Of a DNA stretch of 64,000 nt, positions 24,101 through 24,820 are shown in pieces. Below the pieces are notes generated by a model, which worked only from the letters and a program-made list of their open reading frames with translations, did no database searches and was not told where the DNA came from. Origin of the DNA: Prevotella sp. (GTDB taxonomy: Bacteria > Bacteroidota > Bacteroidia > Bacteroidales > Bacteroidaceae); assembly GCA_017554385.1 (NCBI GenBank), contig JAFZIL010000052.1, forward strand, positions 1 to 64,000, given 5' to 3'. Positions within the stretch are counted from its first letter, which is position 1, and every line of letters begins with the position of its first letter. Made by a program: the position numbers and the translations under genes.

Positions 24101-24795
24101 ACAGCGGTGAGATCGGAATTGCCTTTACCGAAGCCAACAGAAAGAACGTCATGAAGACATGGGGTAAGCCCATCGACGAAGAGCTCGATAACCCGCTGTG
24201 GCTGCATCGCGGTAATGTCTTCGGTGCCGGCTCTGGTATCAGTAAGTACAAGTTCAGCTTCGACCACGACAATGACACTACGGAAACAGTGAACATTGAC
24301 GGCGTGGATTACAAAGAACATGACTACAGCACATCGGCCGGTTCGGTGACGCGCTACACGAATGTAGAGATCAAGGGCGGCACGATCCACCGTAACGTCT
24401 ACGGCGGCGGTTCGCTGGCCTCGGTGGGTGCTCCTGCCATCCCACCCGCAAGGACTGAGATGCCCTATAAGCGGGGTGTCACTACGCGCGAAACGACCTT
24501 CGGCGGTGGAACCATCGGTGAGGGCTGGTGGTCGCAGTGTCACGTTACCATCGGTGGTGGCACGGGAACAGCGAATATCGGTACTCCCGAAGAATACGAG
24601 ATACACTACGGCGGTGAGGTCTATGGAGCCAGCCGCGGACAGTCGGATGCCGATCCCAAACAGTTCGGATCCGTCGTCTGGACACTGGTCAACGTCAAGA
24701 ACGGGGCCAACATCCAAGGCAACGTCTACGGTGGTGGTGACAACGGTAACGTGAAGAGAGATACCGACGTAAGAATAGGCGAACCAAAAAATTAA
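148..24795 (+). CDS. Giant exported VYGGG-repeat protein, probable surface fibre or adhesin
   Basis: An uninterrupted 8,215-codon frame. Residues about 34-52 form a hydrophobic segment ending in GATGAWGQ, a likely signal peptide; ATGs at 193 and 205 are alternative starts. Residues about 54-230 resemble beta-trefoil-like modules, 247-395 two chitobiase C-terminal-like (CHB_HEX) domains with a YTLDGTAPT motif, 400-1370 further all-beta modules, and 1371-1538 a GLUG-like segment. From residue about 2120 to the end, short beta-strand units each end in [VI]-[YF]-G-G-G or a variant; I counted about 75 strict and 45 degenerate copies. This pattern suggests a long beta-solenoid. No T9SS C-terminal domain, LPXTG or membrane anchor is visible at the C-terminus, which stops in mid-repeat. 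The function is unknown; an adhesin or fibre is inference from size and repetition. Reverse-strand frames within it are shadows. Confidence 0.9.
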   Translation: MLKQDRTQEFLRYKDMKRNMNVYGKFTDIYSYGKKVMLLTLLMVLGATGAWGQTDYPGVFYIAHNNANNYSTESANDHWYIVPAADPHQTNYCDAYFSPDYSVSNGDPDKPYLTCYKTKRDKNSVWVIQPVDNESGFYYLIHVLTGKYVVYEPPFAAKPNRKSMHLLTTNSPGDNAKFQISINSSRLRFNPKGITTGACYFNPAGSHKNQYYANGGNDAPATQYIDLIGLAADGNNSRWCTEAALLSAPTITVSDGVATVTDVNGLPAGYKVRYTVDGTTPTASSPTIPDGGYIITESCTFKAVIERYGFVLTAVASQAVEPSILKPTYTLNEDGSVTITAETGNTIYYTLDGTAPTTSTTTYATTTVTIPLSNLQTATAIKAIAHNTTDHTTSGVATQALASYTYKIVNQSYKVAIQHTLKQAVGKPLSGTTSIPAQIRSSYLSGETMTFYTLSDNHAVGATVSQGTLEAVDPITATTAEGTYIYVTYTTTHLGSKFLHLRGARPLNLKYEDNSTYKFLIENPTGTVDFDASGDASSSTTNHLWYISSNASTGDPYDVFVQNSGKTSYLSYSSTATPKFSFGSANYFISANAPESGDDPTYEDVTLTNLANGETFTVRVNTVQIPTSYHLIDMQHHEILEAITSTSDDLAVPSEWFSPLVSQYHFWRKSAFDEELLSQEIYQLKTDPAPTEITSLGQLEPNEQIYITYDVSNIVDLDGRNKWNVENKENKTYMLKFLNSANTQFYQENGDEVMDSKRKAVYPYSNGEAGLYIYGDEKWQSDLSSGASTRTRWLWYIEPANNPSSAAELDPYHVKISSYQTQTNYKNPDTGKTTNYHSYLHTYKPDGYNQIVTGVTNDNPLVTGGAEGSAADNSEGTEYMILGEVIGGKTYYRLKTFNPIKLDLNGDGDTNDPGESNERRTVDSFEQYWKNNPTVQAKLTTKVTQLGRDITLSATQKSEIAAFDNQIPWHVYSEWANAAPWVNNNDGSNGKPATTGKKFRKEEHCFQTIPMGEQFTFEETTLTPMLVLLDQHGWEIVRLPLPSSNSDTQRYAAIRKYNSPMVSTYHYWKTDGKKPGYHLYDPTDPVLNSDVTSGGNSERYTTPELGVVGTLPQVKDAKGNLCDLYVTCDVKSEYANAYTGASTKGATQASAYLVKQGNAFAKINNSNQLVTVATQPDIEDVPTNMQWYLRTNFDIDKEMGYKYSDEAGHYDDALTKDDTEAAWLAAGKNGFDPYNVQIQSVSSVNAGSPRYFTANTTGSELTNAIWTGTSSSISLLTMTDTYRQQAEGYDQTTLKITNATFMVVDDGNGNMRLMPRFDNTKVVTSFTSLSAQLAAATAGDDGTGTQTITLTIVPTFIEKSSDIKSMGGYYMLKDGFVIDASVGTSSAPFKGTIDGQLKTITGTTSTPFVAYAEDATIRNVILQDVDIDDGSSTVQTDKSALGAICNYAYGTTRIYNCGILGGSVDASATYLGGVVGYLKEAEAPIVDGARVINCYSYANVGGGTHVGGIVGYNNYKTTAADLRTMVMNCMFYGNITSGMNKSPVYGGENINNLNSGGLTTFNYYSYENLTGGVTDKKYNCALAVEERFLTRFEIYRQLLNSNKRLAAYYITGNAADTALLAKWVLETADRSIDNPMPYPILKEQGRYPSIINYDVENAPTLTLTDGKPSEEDRNHGGKLGNKTLTVNINIGSDYPEGAAIKEGKSSLSLACTDKDFDHFNFNYDKVQLPYYNDVGTKNYTGNKVVTGWKITAIDAVAGDPYSASNYDYSKTYSSDQAYFDYPNYNFADRKSSNKDKYSVSGRVFSQGAYFDVPDGVSSITIEPYWGNAVYVADEYLDVVYNTGYGAQSATQLGKQFPTSKITIDGSEQAVETSISSALKSLSGTSVYDNAIVLVGNLHQASVPSDGTKPFTLMSVDLDKDNEPDYSYIFCHNSRAKTSPLRFDFLNIPGTAQAQKPNGAKQVRNAAIFKTQGWFEITNTALMYFSQFEYENTQDITKVESPVILHGGVFDQFVATQNKAINGKTIYVHIGSNVWMKSFALGTHGDGSYSAPHVPISVTGGDIEGLYLTGTYNQNAGSLGGIKNDNAECYISGGRFQELAGAGQEQLGNSTTKGNVHWQIYDADIEEFYGGGINDAKPIKGNIITDIYNSHVTQFCGGPKFGNMQPDKTVTTNAEGCTFGKYFGAGYGGVSYNRQKYYDHTSYNFSTLAAKYTTDKGKYFDAATDSLKSNDNAQLYGFKGPGVATDFDYEFFVWTSGTVGARFYVKFASFSLARCNDVVSNLKGCTINQNFYGGGSRGEVIGKATSVLENCTVHGNVFGGGFSADLPTIPFRTGGFTKNPYFNEASGMFEPGVKTGTTDYTWTHVDNYPANGADGTPDDNKVITTVDLDVLGQVGETDLTVKGECSIDGSVFGGGDESAICANATTSATGNTKVTIEENDAHDVPTIGTVYGGGNTADVDGDAVVTMTQGTVSEDVYGGGKGKTTVVSGNVTVNIGTKTGESTYTGTGSVSGNVYGGSALGAVNAKKDDDYDKDTKPNAISAVAGKETKVNIYAGTVEGSVFGGGLGHDDAEDDTKDVVAKNFGNTTVTIEKGSATNTLVKTAVYGGSNENGVLKRSATVTITGGTIGTEGGDIKDVVFGGGFGQPTIVEGNDTVNIGTLTASTYAGNAVIYGNVYGGSALGGVNVSDTSGTPTASTETDVYLYGGTIYGNVFGGGLGRKAAAAVLYGADDPEVLAGTKTEGDVKTPAVTAVTATVGGDVNVLLDGAKLDCTYTGEGDNRAPVTGQIFGCNNLNGTPKGLVKVHVKRTVDSTKDTGVARDSRTTYDVAAVYGGGNQADYIPTNATLDPAGEGNQALIDAACAKVIIEGCDKTSIKDVYGGGNAAAVPGTDVTILGSYIIDYVFGGGNGKSTATFTNPGANVGTYNNGETAYGGGKAVTKFVGGHVHYIFGGSDTKGNVRGGTSLTMPETEGYAGYDFCNVRDVKQIYGAGNQADQDGDVTLILGCVNNMDYAYGGARNAHVKGGVDLVITSGHFLGVYGGNDLSGTIQGPITLTIEETGCDPLVIDNLYLGGNQAAYSVYGYKRVGDNLVARTSLSDGTAVDTVDPASKYSETQLYRDPILNIVSCTSIGNAFGGGYGEGAVMYGSPTVNVNMIPGKYAKDIDRDGTSGADNNANAIGAIGNVYGGGNEANVAGNTQVNICTAETVTERSSMGGPIVGSPKTVQPAYISGNVFGAGKGTDAHVEWAKVTGNTTIVMNNGEVKKSVYGGGELSQVGGNTSITVGGGTIGKNREETATPGVYTYYGGAEYGNVFGGGLGNGTEGADVKFGLVKGNTNITIQNTVADAAWVTAHPDAGRSVGDVLATPTIYHNIYGGGAMGSVGTYTYDGSGNITEHPAGENGKATITITGGTIGTDGHNNGMVFGSSRGEIDDPASIHDKLAWVHDTEVIIGTNGAATGPTLHGSLYGGGENGHVYHDASVIMYSGTVGNPGEFYAYRGNVYGAGCGTDKYYSTGTETHDGNGDYYNPKAGIVRGNATVTINGGNVANNVYGAGSMGKVGGSTSVIINTNGAIGVDGEHDDGNVYGAARGELVLTGKIPAGDSVHDYSTVNESTVTLTKGTVKGSLYGGGRAGEVTGAVSVTLNGGTVKHDVYGGGALAKTNTAYETTGANAAHVTNVTLAGTTVEGDLYGGGLGRIGVVAHLYTAAEAAAYNEAHASDPGFTTVNEGDIMTPPVDAVEAHVNGPVKVVVTAGSAANVFGCNNLYGAPQSTVAVEIGTKTGESAPYTYTGTGTIGNNVYGGGNLAKYDRSPIVKLYKGTIGNNLYGGGLGTTAKTGGASVTMEGGTVGNDVYGGGSQADVKGSVSVVIAGGIVTNDVYGGGALANTNTDNWNGDGSVTYVTLTQKAEPTEEELAAGVLKTDVTPVAGYFTKSEDVYTRITSSEAKANGSTTYYKKVVNGTWADGKTSASNTTSVSLTGGLIGNAYGGGLGNTTTAANVYGNVTVTVNQGVSDPTKGVAFIQRIEQATVDGTQYPTPTSGRVFGCNNHNGTPTGNVEVHVYATRQIDADNNIIAGHGSSDRKYTYEIQSVYGGGNQADYLPASGMKSQVIIDGCYETSIEKVYGGGNSAVVPETDVLINGAYDIGYAFGGGNGGQPIKKADGNWYANEGAIVIGLAKVVCEGGKIGQVFGGGDAKGSCGSTSAQTATEGTGTCPLHITRLYGAGNAGDVSSVNIVLAACSGDAIEYVHGGSYNAHVAGNVHLTITSGILKNVYGGNDARGGIGGKITVDIEETNGCNPIIIQNLVGGGNEAPYPGTYKNGSGEEVAYTTRGEITVNVKSATRIDNIYGGSFMAEANANTKVNINMIKGNKAGTIVEIPKEFSYIPNITGITELDSKTIRCTIKDSIGTIGNVYGGGNQGLVKGDAVVNICTSDKVSIMKRVTDKSSEDYGKILAVGGGIIDAENGTNITAEIDYDDNNDVLGAKITGSVYGGGNLADVRSDSMLVNDVKTKYGGNTQVNICATYNESTSRWESVAEGTGKVTIAGNVFGGGRGDDDTFECEKAMVGKEGNSKDIANPDGEGTNVRIGNGTIRGNVFGGGEIGRVEWSTAVTIGLTDGAASAPVIEGNVFGGGKGVYTHGYSGLVRGNSAVTIQAGAKVGQSVYGGGEMATVGRYNVVDGVPTTPVSGGKCTVIVQGNAEIGPDGMTMPTFSGNVFGAGKGVVAYDGVTGTPWSMKPGGAVYYTNDTTAYLKHTETLGLASNTDVTIKGNAFVKGSVYGGAENGYVQADTWVKIQEDCQIGNGKDINELYTTHYAADVWTNQATYSSLPECDSWTYGLDTNSDGKADVFAPYDKFANATGELEQYPDGTSTRGGRRVAYDGHTYYGNVYGGGSGKDPYAPGKWHDVGGNVGGNTKVEISGGHILTSVYGGNELTDVKGDSCVVIMSGGTLGVPRTVEGVGGAKAHPVTCYLFGAGKGDQRTFFNTWTNVKNTRVEVKGTARIFGSVFGGGEDGHVLENTKVNILGTARIGTTGTSYVDGNIFGGGRGFSGVAETAGSVGGNVTMNISGSPVILGSIYGGGRLASVGTYFTAPTDPHYGQLREDGDEEGKTYGHITMTISGGTIGNTTLAENAEGRNYSGNVYGGCMGRLDLLDETINPLWPELAQAKTSTLTISGSTRITRNVYGGGEYGTVRENASVSISGSVQVDSCVYGGGYGSNNHTDLTPIEVHWNNQTAYYAYTPMQWAGLVGGNTSVSIAGGTVGQNVYGGGELASVGIIDYSLKEDNEHGTITYKGKKFAYNSIEKHDTLTADGSSYYDFGLSWPYKFKYVACNPTGFIGGKATVTITGSSVIGTNLGEDETIENGYVYGAGKGKVWFGATEAIQEDITEQRYREAFCANVYESEVTIGTNGGSDNPQLRTVYGGGEDGHVYTDAKVTIHRGTIYRTVFGGGKGLGKFWTTLLDATAGANQGKPKDSQEQVYSWTAGRVYGNTSVTMNGGSVGWFVFGGGNLGSVGKGNYSGGTDDYSVAGYGELPPSTNLALWTNTDFLNSGKSTVTIIGGTVGTSTGDYQGIPKGSVFGGSRGKAAKSVKLSPRYKYVPDFFMGYVNNAYVNIGGYILNGDTTKTTVNDLAINGSVYGGGQDGHVRNSTEVRIFKGDIHGQDGDSSGRSGHVFGAGSGIGTYQDGAQSYCNNSSGSVTCTTLVDITGTEATTMIAGNVYGGGAMASVGPPFTGQKDKNNKAYNEHKDTSTPYDEATPRAHASKSYTEVNIKGGHISGSVFGASRGPSDAFIHDAFTEKGMTYAPESFATDIWSFVNIKGGTIDGSVYGGGEGGRVKEDTNVQLTGGNIVKDAFGGGKGTDSIASHVLGNTLIELNKGVATSTKGCSVERVFGCNDFKGSPKGHVKVHVHATQNSSKANIGSKFARRPVQGENDTAETKETLVQYLKRLIDAAGNDGASSKVTASVISAANTTWTYYNSNAPSSAADTTAINTAIDNVIEELGNLYDVKAVYGGGNLAQYQPYGPAANDTEADYKLTTEEAEVIIDGCSVTSIKQVYGGGNAAPVPATNLTVTGTYEIEEVFGGGNGKDDYQLSDNYYYENPGANVGYYNYTHYDKGGSHGSGASDSPYEAIENANATNKAQRQAYYLYGRGVASTDIIGGRIHYVYGGSNEKGNISKMALSIYDTSVECPVVLDKTYGAGKNAEVDGDVRVSMECVNYTAEQFGGSTTSDVNSDITLIITNGHFGKVFGGNDKTGKINGSITVKVQESGCQPIVIDELYGGGYDAAYSIYGYNTDGTPRTKAQFETAYNTAIEGKTTEEEKTEALLTAGLIGLPYNNPQVLVVSASKIGSIYGGGLGYGAKMVGDTHVNVNMTNGKVPAKYANTDANADKYTAGQSYSYNDDHGLITYAVTAHPTGGDATLAIGTIDSIFGGGNKADVVGDTYVEIGTGTQHNEDGVLEPITPARNAAKITGNVYGGGKGEAPSDTSNDYAFTCASAMIGEENSGKGSTHVTIENGTIGGNVYGGGKIARVENNTSVTIGKEGDTTNEPIVSGYVFGAGEGVATHGYSGLTRGNSTVILQGRAKVRNSVYGGGQMATVGKYVINADGIPTTPNGGGKCTVVLKDSAEVGRDNMVMHNTTTGKPDDYGHVFGAGKGVTPYEGIKEGEYPWRMTKTPSKEYFDPTTYPTNHEEKYLGYLETLALASETEVTIGGHAWVKGDVFGGSENGRVQTDTWVKIQDSCQIGNGYIQMTDNGTYIDQLATPVTPVSVNRRYTAKEWEKGHLFVEGDTEVDPTDPKEAALRTAADTLYRRSLPECASWKYGQAAAAADKYAIYDKYYGTSGYDAKDGRTPADDGTTFYGNVFGGGSGYYPYAAGKWHWGAGHVGGSTRVDITGGHIMTNVYGGNELTNVSDTCTINMSGGTVGVPRTLGQIIKHPVTCYLFGGGKGDPRIFFNKQTNVMETEVNVTGGTIYGSVFGGAEDGHVERNATIIIGEEGETGPKIGTFGTSYVDGNIFGGGRGYTGDAYTAGNVAGAVTMTINSGTMLGSIYGGGRLGSVGYGLYAVGEEGYGLIRDDDKKDNGTVDTSFFTKGRGHIDITINGGTIGNDLEYKYFTSSVTTEGKTEEAIAADRATELNTIKTTNNITQTDFIFEPDSKSYRLSHTRGGNVFAGGMGRMYKMDGTTPISQVNWEQLGNVKSTKLTINGGTIKSNVYGGCELGWVRGKHQLGETTDSVGTEILIKDGTIGTEIKDAEDITRYTFGSVYGGGRGNETEKLTDANDRVTLPKFIAGRVVNSTQVKMEDGTVLASVYGGGEMGNVGMGSSYDEDGRNNPKVSTNVTISGGTIGKDTIIVEGDTIRYGGEMMGNVYGGGSGDRTIVRCGLVLGNSNVNISQAEGKTTRIYHNIYGGGAFGSVGDFDYEKRETSVVQNGNTVNVVKVFGIESLHTPGTGRATVNITGGTIGVDGHENGMVFGSARGEVFENYPRDDYMAWVYDTYVTIGDSTKGTKKGGTGAVINTPHITGSVYGSGENGHTLRNTFVNIHSGYVGDSVSYYPYRGNVYGGGCGTDYYLQNGVKCYKPWAGIVRGNTNVTIDGGLITGGVYGAGSMASVGTVNNDTTAVANKHTDEATSFALSWPYKFEFADTTGTATINIYGGHIGIKGTDGGDVYGSARGTAGDRYQMAHHAYVKETFVNIDYPSTAAIAGLSNTSVGCITGSVQGSGEDGYTYGNTHVTLNKGLIGHSLYGGGKGKGTYPVKLNRIVGTGTYDTNIESVLSGRVMGNTYVTMNDGHVLRNVYGGGNLGSVGKGNFAGGADDYYTGGYGETLFKKDNEGNVVFSENLWTSASDGDNAWEFLNSGMTTVKVFGGTVGYIDSKDPTKSFKNNLPYGNVFGGSTGESAPNVPKTLTPRYKYCPAFFSGYVNETDVTIGGYRCKTAYDTHKVGDYMTDVEFASVAVADTAKWAKIGPTIYASVYGGGQDGHVRRDTKVTVNSGEIGIAFTEANRKNVMKTWGKPIDEELDNPLWLHRGNVFGAGSGISKYKFSFDHDNDTTETVNIDGVDYKEHDYSTSAGSVTRYTNVEIKGGTIHRNVYGGGSLASVGAPAIPPARTEMPYKRGVTTRETTFGGGTIGEGWWSQCHVTIGGGTGTANIGTPEEYEIHYGGEVYGASRGQSDADPKQFGSVVWTLVNVKNGANIQGNVYGGGDNGNVKRDTDVRIGEPKN
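8500..9750 (+). repeat. Higher-order block A, copy 1
   Basis: An ordered run of unit types: FGCNN-GTPKG, VYGGGNQADY, VYGGGNAAAVP, FGGGNGK, FGGSDTKGN, YGAGNQADQDGD, YGGARNAHV, YGGNDLSG, LGGNQAAY, FGGGYGEG, VYGGGNEANV. The same order recurs at 12258-13432 and 17798-19480. Confidence 0.8.
10050..11060 (+). repeat. Higher-order block C, copy 1
   Basis: Ordered units: VFGGGLGNG, IYHNIYGGGAMGSVG, NGMVFGSSRGE, a LAWVHDT segment, LYGGGENGHVYHD, YRGNVYGAGCGTD, VYGAGSMGKVGG, VYGAARGE. The same order returns at 22220-23320. Confidence 0.75.
12258..15700 (+). repeat. Higher-order blocks A+B, copy 2 of A and copy 1 of B
   Basis: Starts with FGCNNHNGTPTG and VYGGGNQADYLP, continues through VYGGGNQGLV, a GYSGLVRGNS unit, VYGGGEMATVG, a DTWVKIQEDCQIGNG segment, a GKWHDVGG unit, VYGGNELTDV, HPVTCYLFGAGKGD, VFGGGEDGHV and IYGGGRLASVG. 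The whole series recurs in the same order at 17798-21790, so one duplication of about 3.4-4 kb is the simplest explanation. Confidence 0.8.
15880..17790 (+). repeat. Higher-order block D, copy 1
   Basis: Ordered units: a LSWPYKFKY segment, VYGGGEDGHVYTD, VFGGGKGLGK, VFGGGNLGSVGKGNYSGG, VFGGSRGKA with PRYKYVPDFF, VYGGGQDGHVRN, VFGAGSGIG, VYGGGAMASVG, VFGASRGPSD, VYGGGEGGRVKEDTNV, then FGGGKGTD leading into the third A block. Confidence 0.75.
17798..21790 (+). repeat. Higher-order blocks A+B, copy 3 of A and copy 2 of B
   Basis: Matches 12258-15700 unit for unit: FGCNDFKGSPKG, VYGGGNLAQYQP, a GYSGLTRGNS unit, VYGGGQMATVG, a DTWVKIQDSCQIGNG segment, a GKWHWGAG unit, VYGGNELTNV, HPVTCYLFGGGKGD, FGGAEDGHV and IYGGGRLGSVG. 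Several units have grown by short insertions. Confidence 0.8.
22220..23320 (+). repeat. Higher-order block C, copy 2
   Basis: Matches 10050-11060 in unit order: VYGGGSGDR, IYHNIYGGGAFGSVG, NGMVFGSARGE, a MAWVYDT segment, VYGSGENGHTLRN, YRGNVYGGGCGTD, VYGAGSMASVG, VYGSARG. Its end overlaps the start of block D copy 2. Confidence 0.75.
23020..24795 (+). repeat. Higher-order block D, copy 2, cut short by the stop codon
   Basis: Matches 15880-17700 in unit order: LSWPYKFEF, VYGGGNLGSVGKGNFAGG, VFGGSTGES with PRYKYCPAFF, VYGGGQDGHVRRD, VFGAGSGIS, VYGGGSLASVG, VYGASRGQSD, VYGGGDNGNVKRDTDV. It then ends with RIGEPKN and a stop where copy 1 continues into FGGGKGTD. Confidence 0.8.
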
Positions 24796-24820
24796 TAACT
24801 GAAAATTGATAACTGATTCA
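24789..24820. repeat. Short AT-rich intergenic repeat between giant gene and GH115
   Basis: Two copies of an AATTGATAACTGA-like word fill the whole gap. The first overlaps the stop codon of the giant gene and the second runs up to the ATG at 24821. Confidence 0.65.

Larger units (their letters stand above)
6520..24775 (+). repeat. VYGGG motif array in the giant gene
   Basis: Units of roughly 25-70 codons each carry a beta-strand pair and end in VYGGG, VFGGG, VYGAG, FGCNN or a related form. At DNA level the motif is usually GTCTATGGCGGTGGT or a synonym, so the gene holds dozens of near-identical 12-15 base words. Between the motifs, phrases such as TVTITGGTIG and GNTSVTI recur. Units are divergent enough to be old, but the order of unit types is repeated in large blocks. 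Confidence 0.9.

Noticed and set aside
6520..24775. Possible CRISPR or satellite array
   Set aside because: The repeated words are codons for VYGGG at irregular distances inside an open frame, with synonymous changes; there are no spacers of constant length and no cas genes.
24786..24791. Six-A run at the end of the giant gene as a phase-variable switch
   Set aside because: Adding or removing one base leads to a stop within a few codons in both other frames, so no longer protein would be made.
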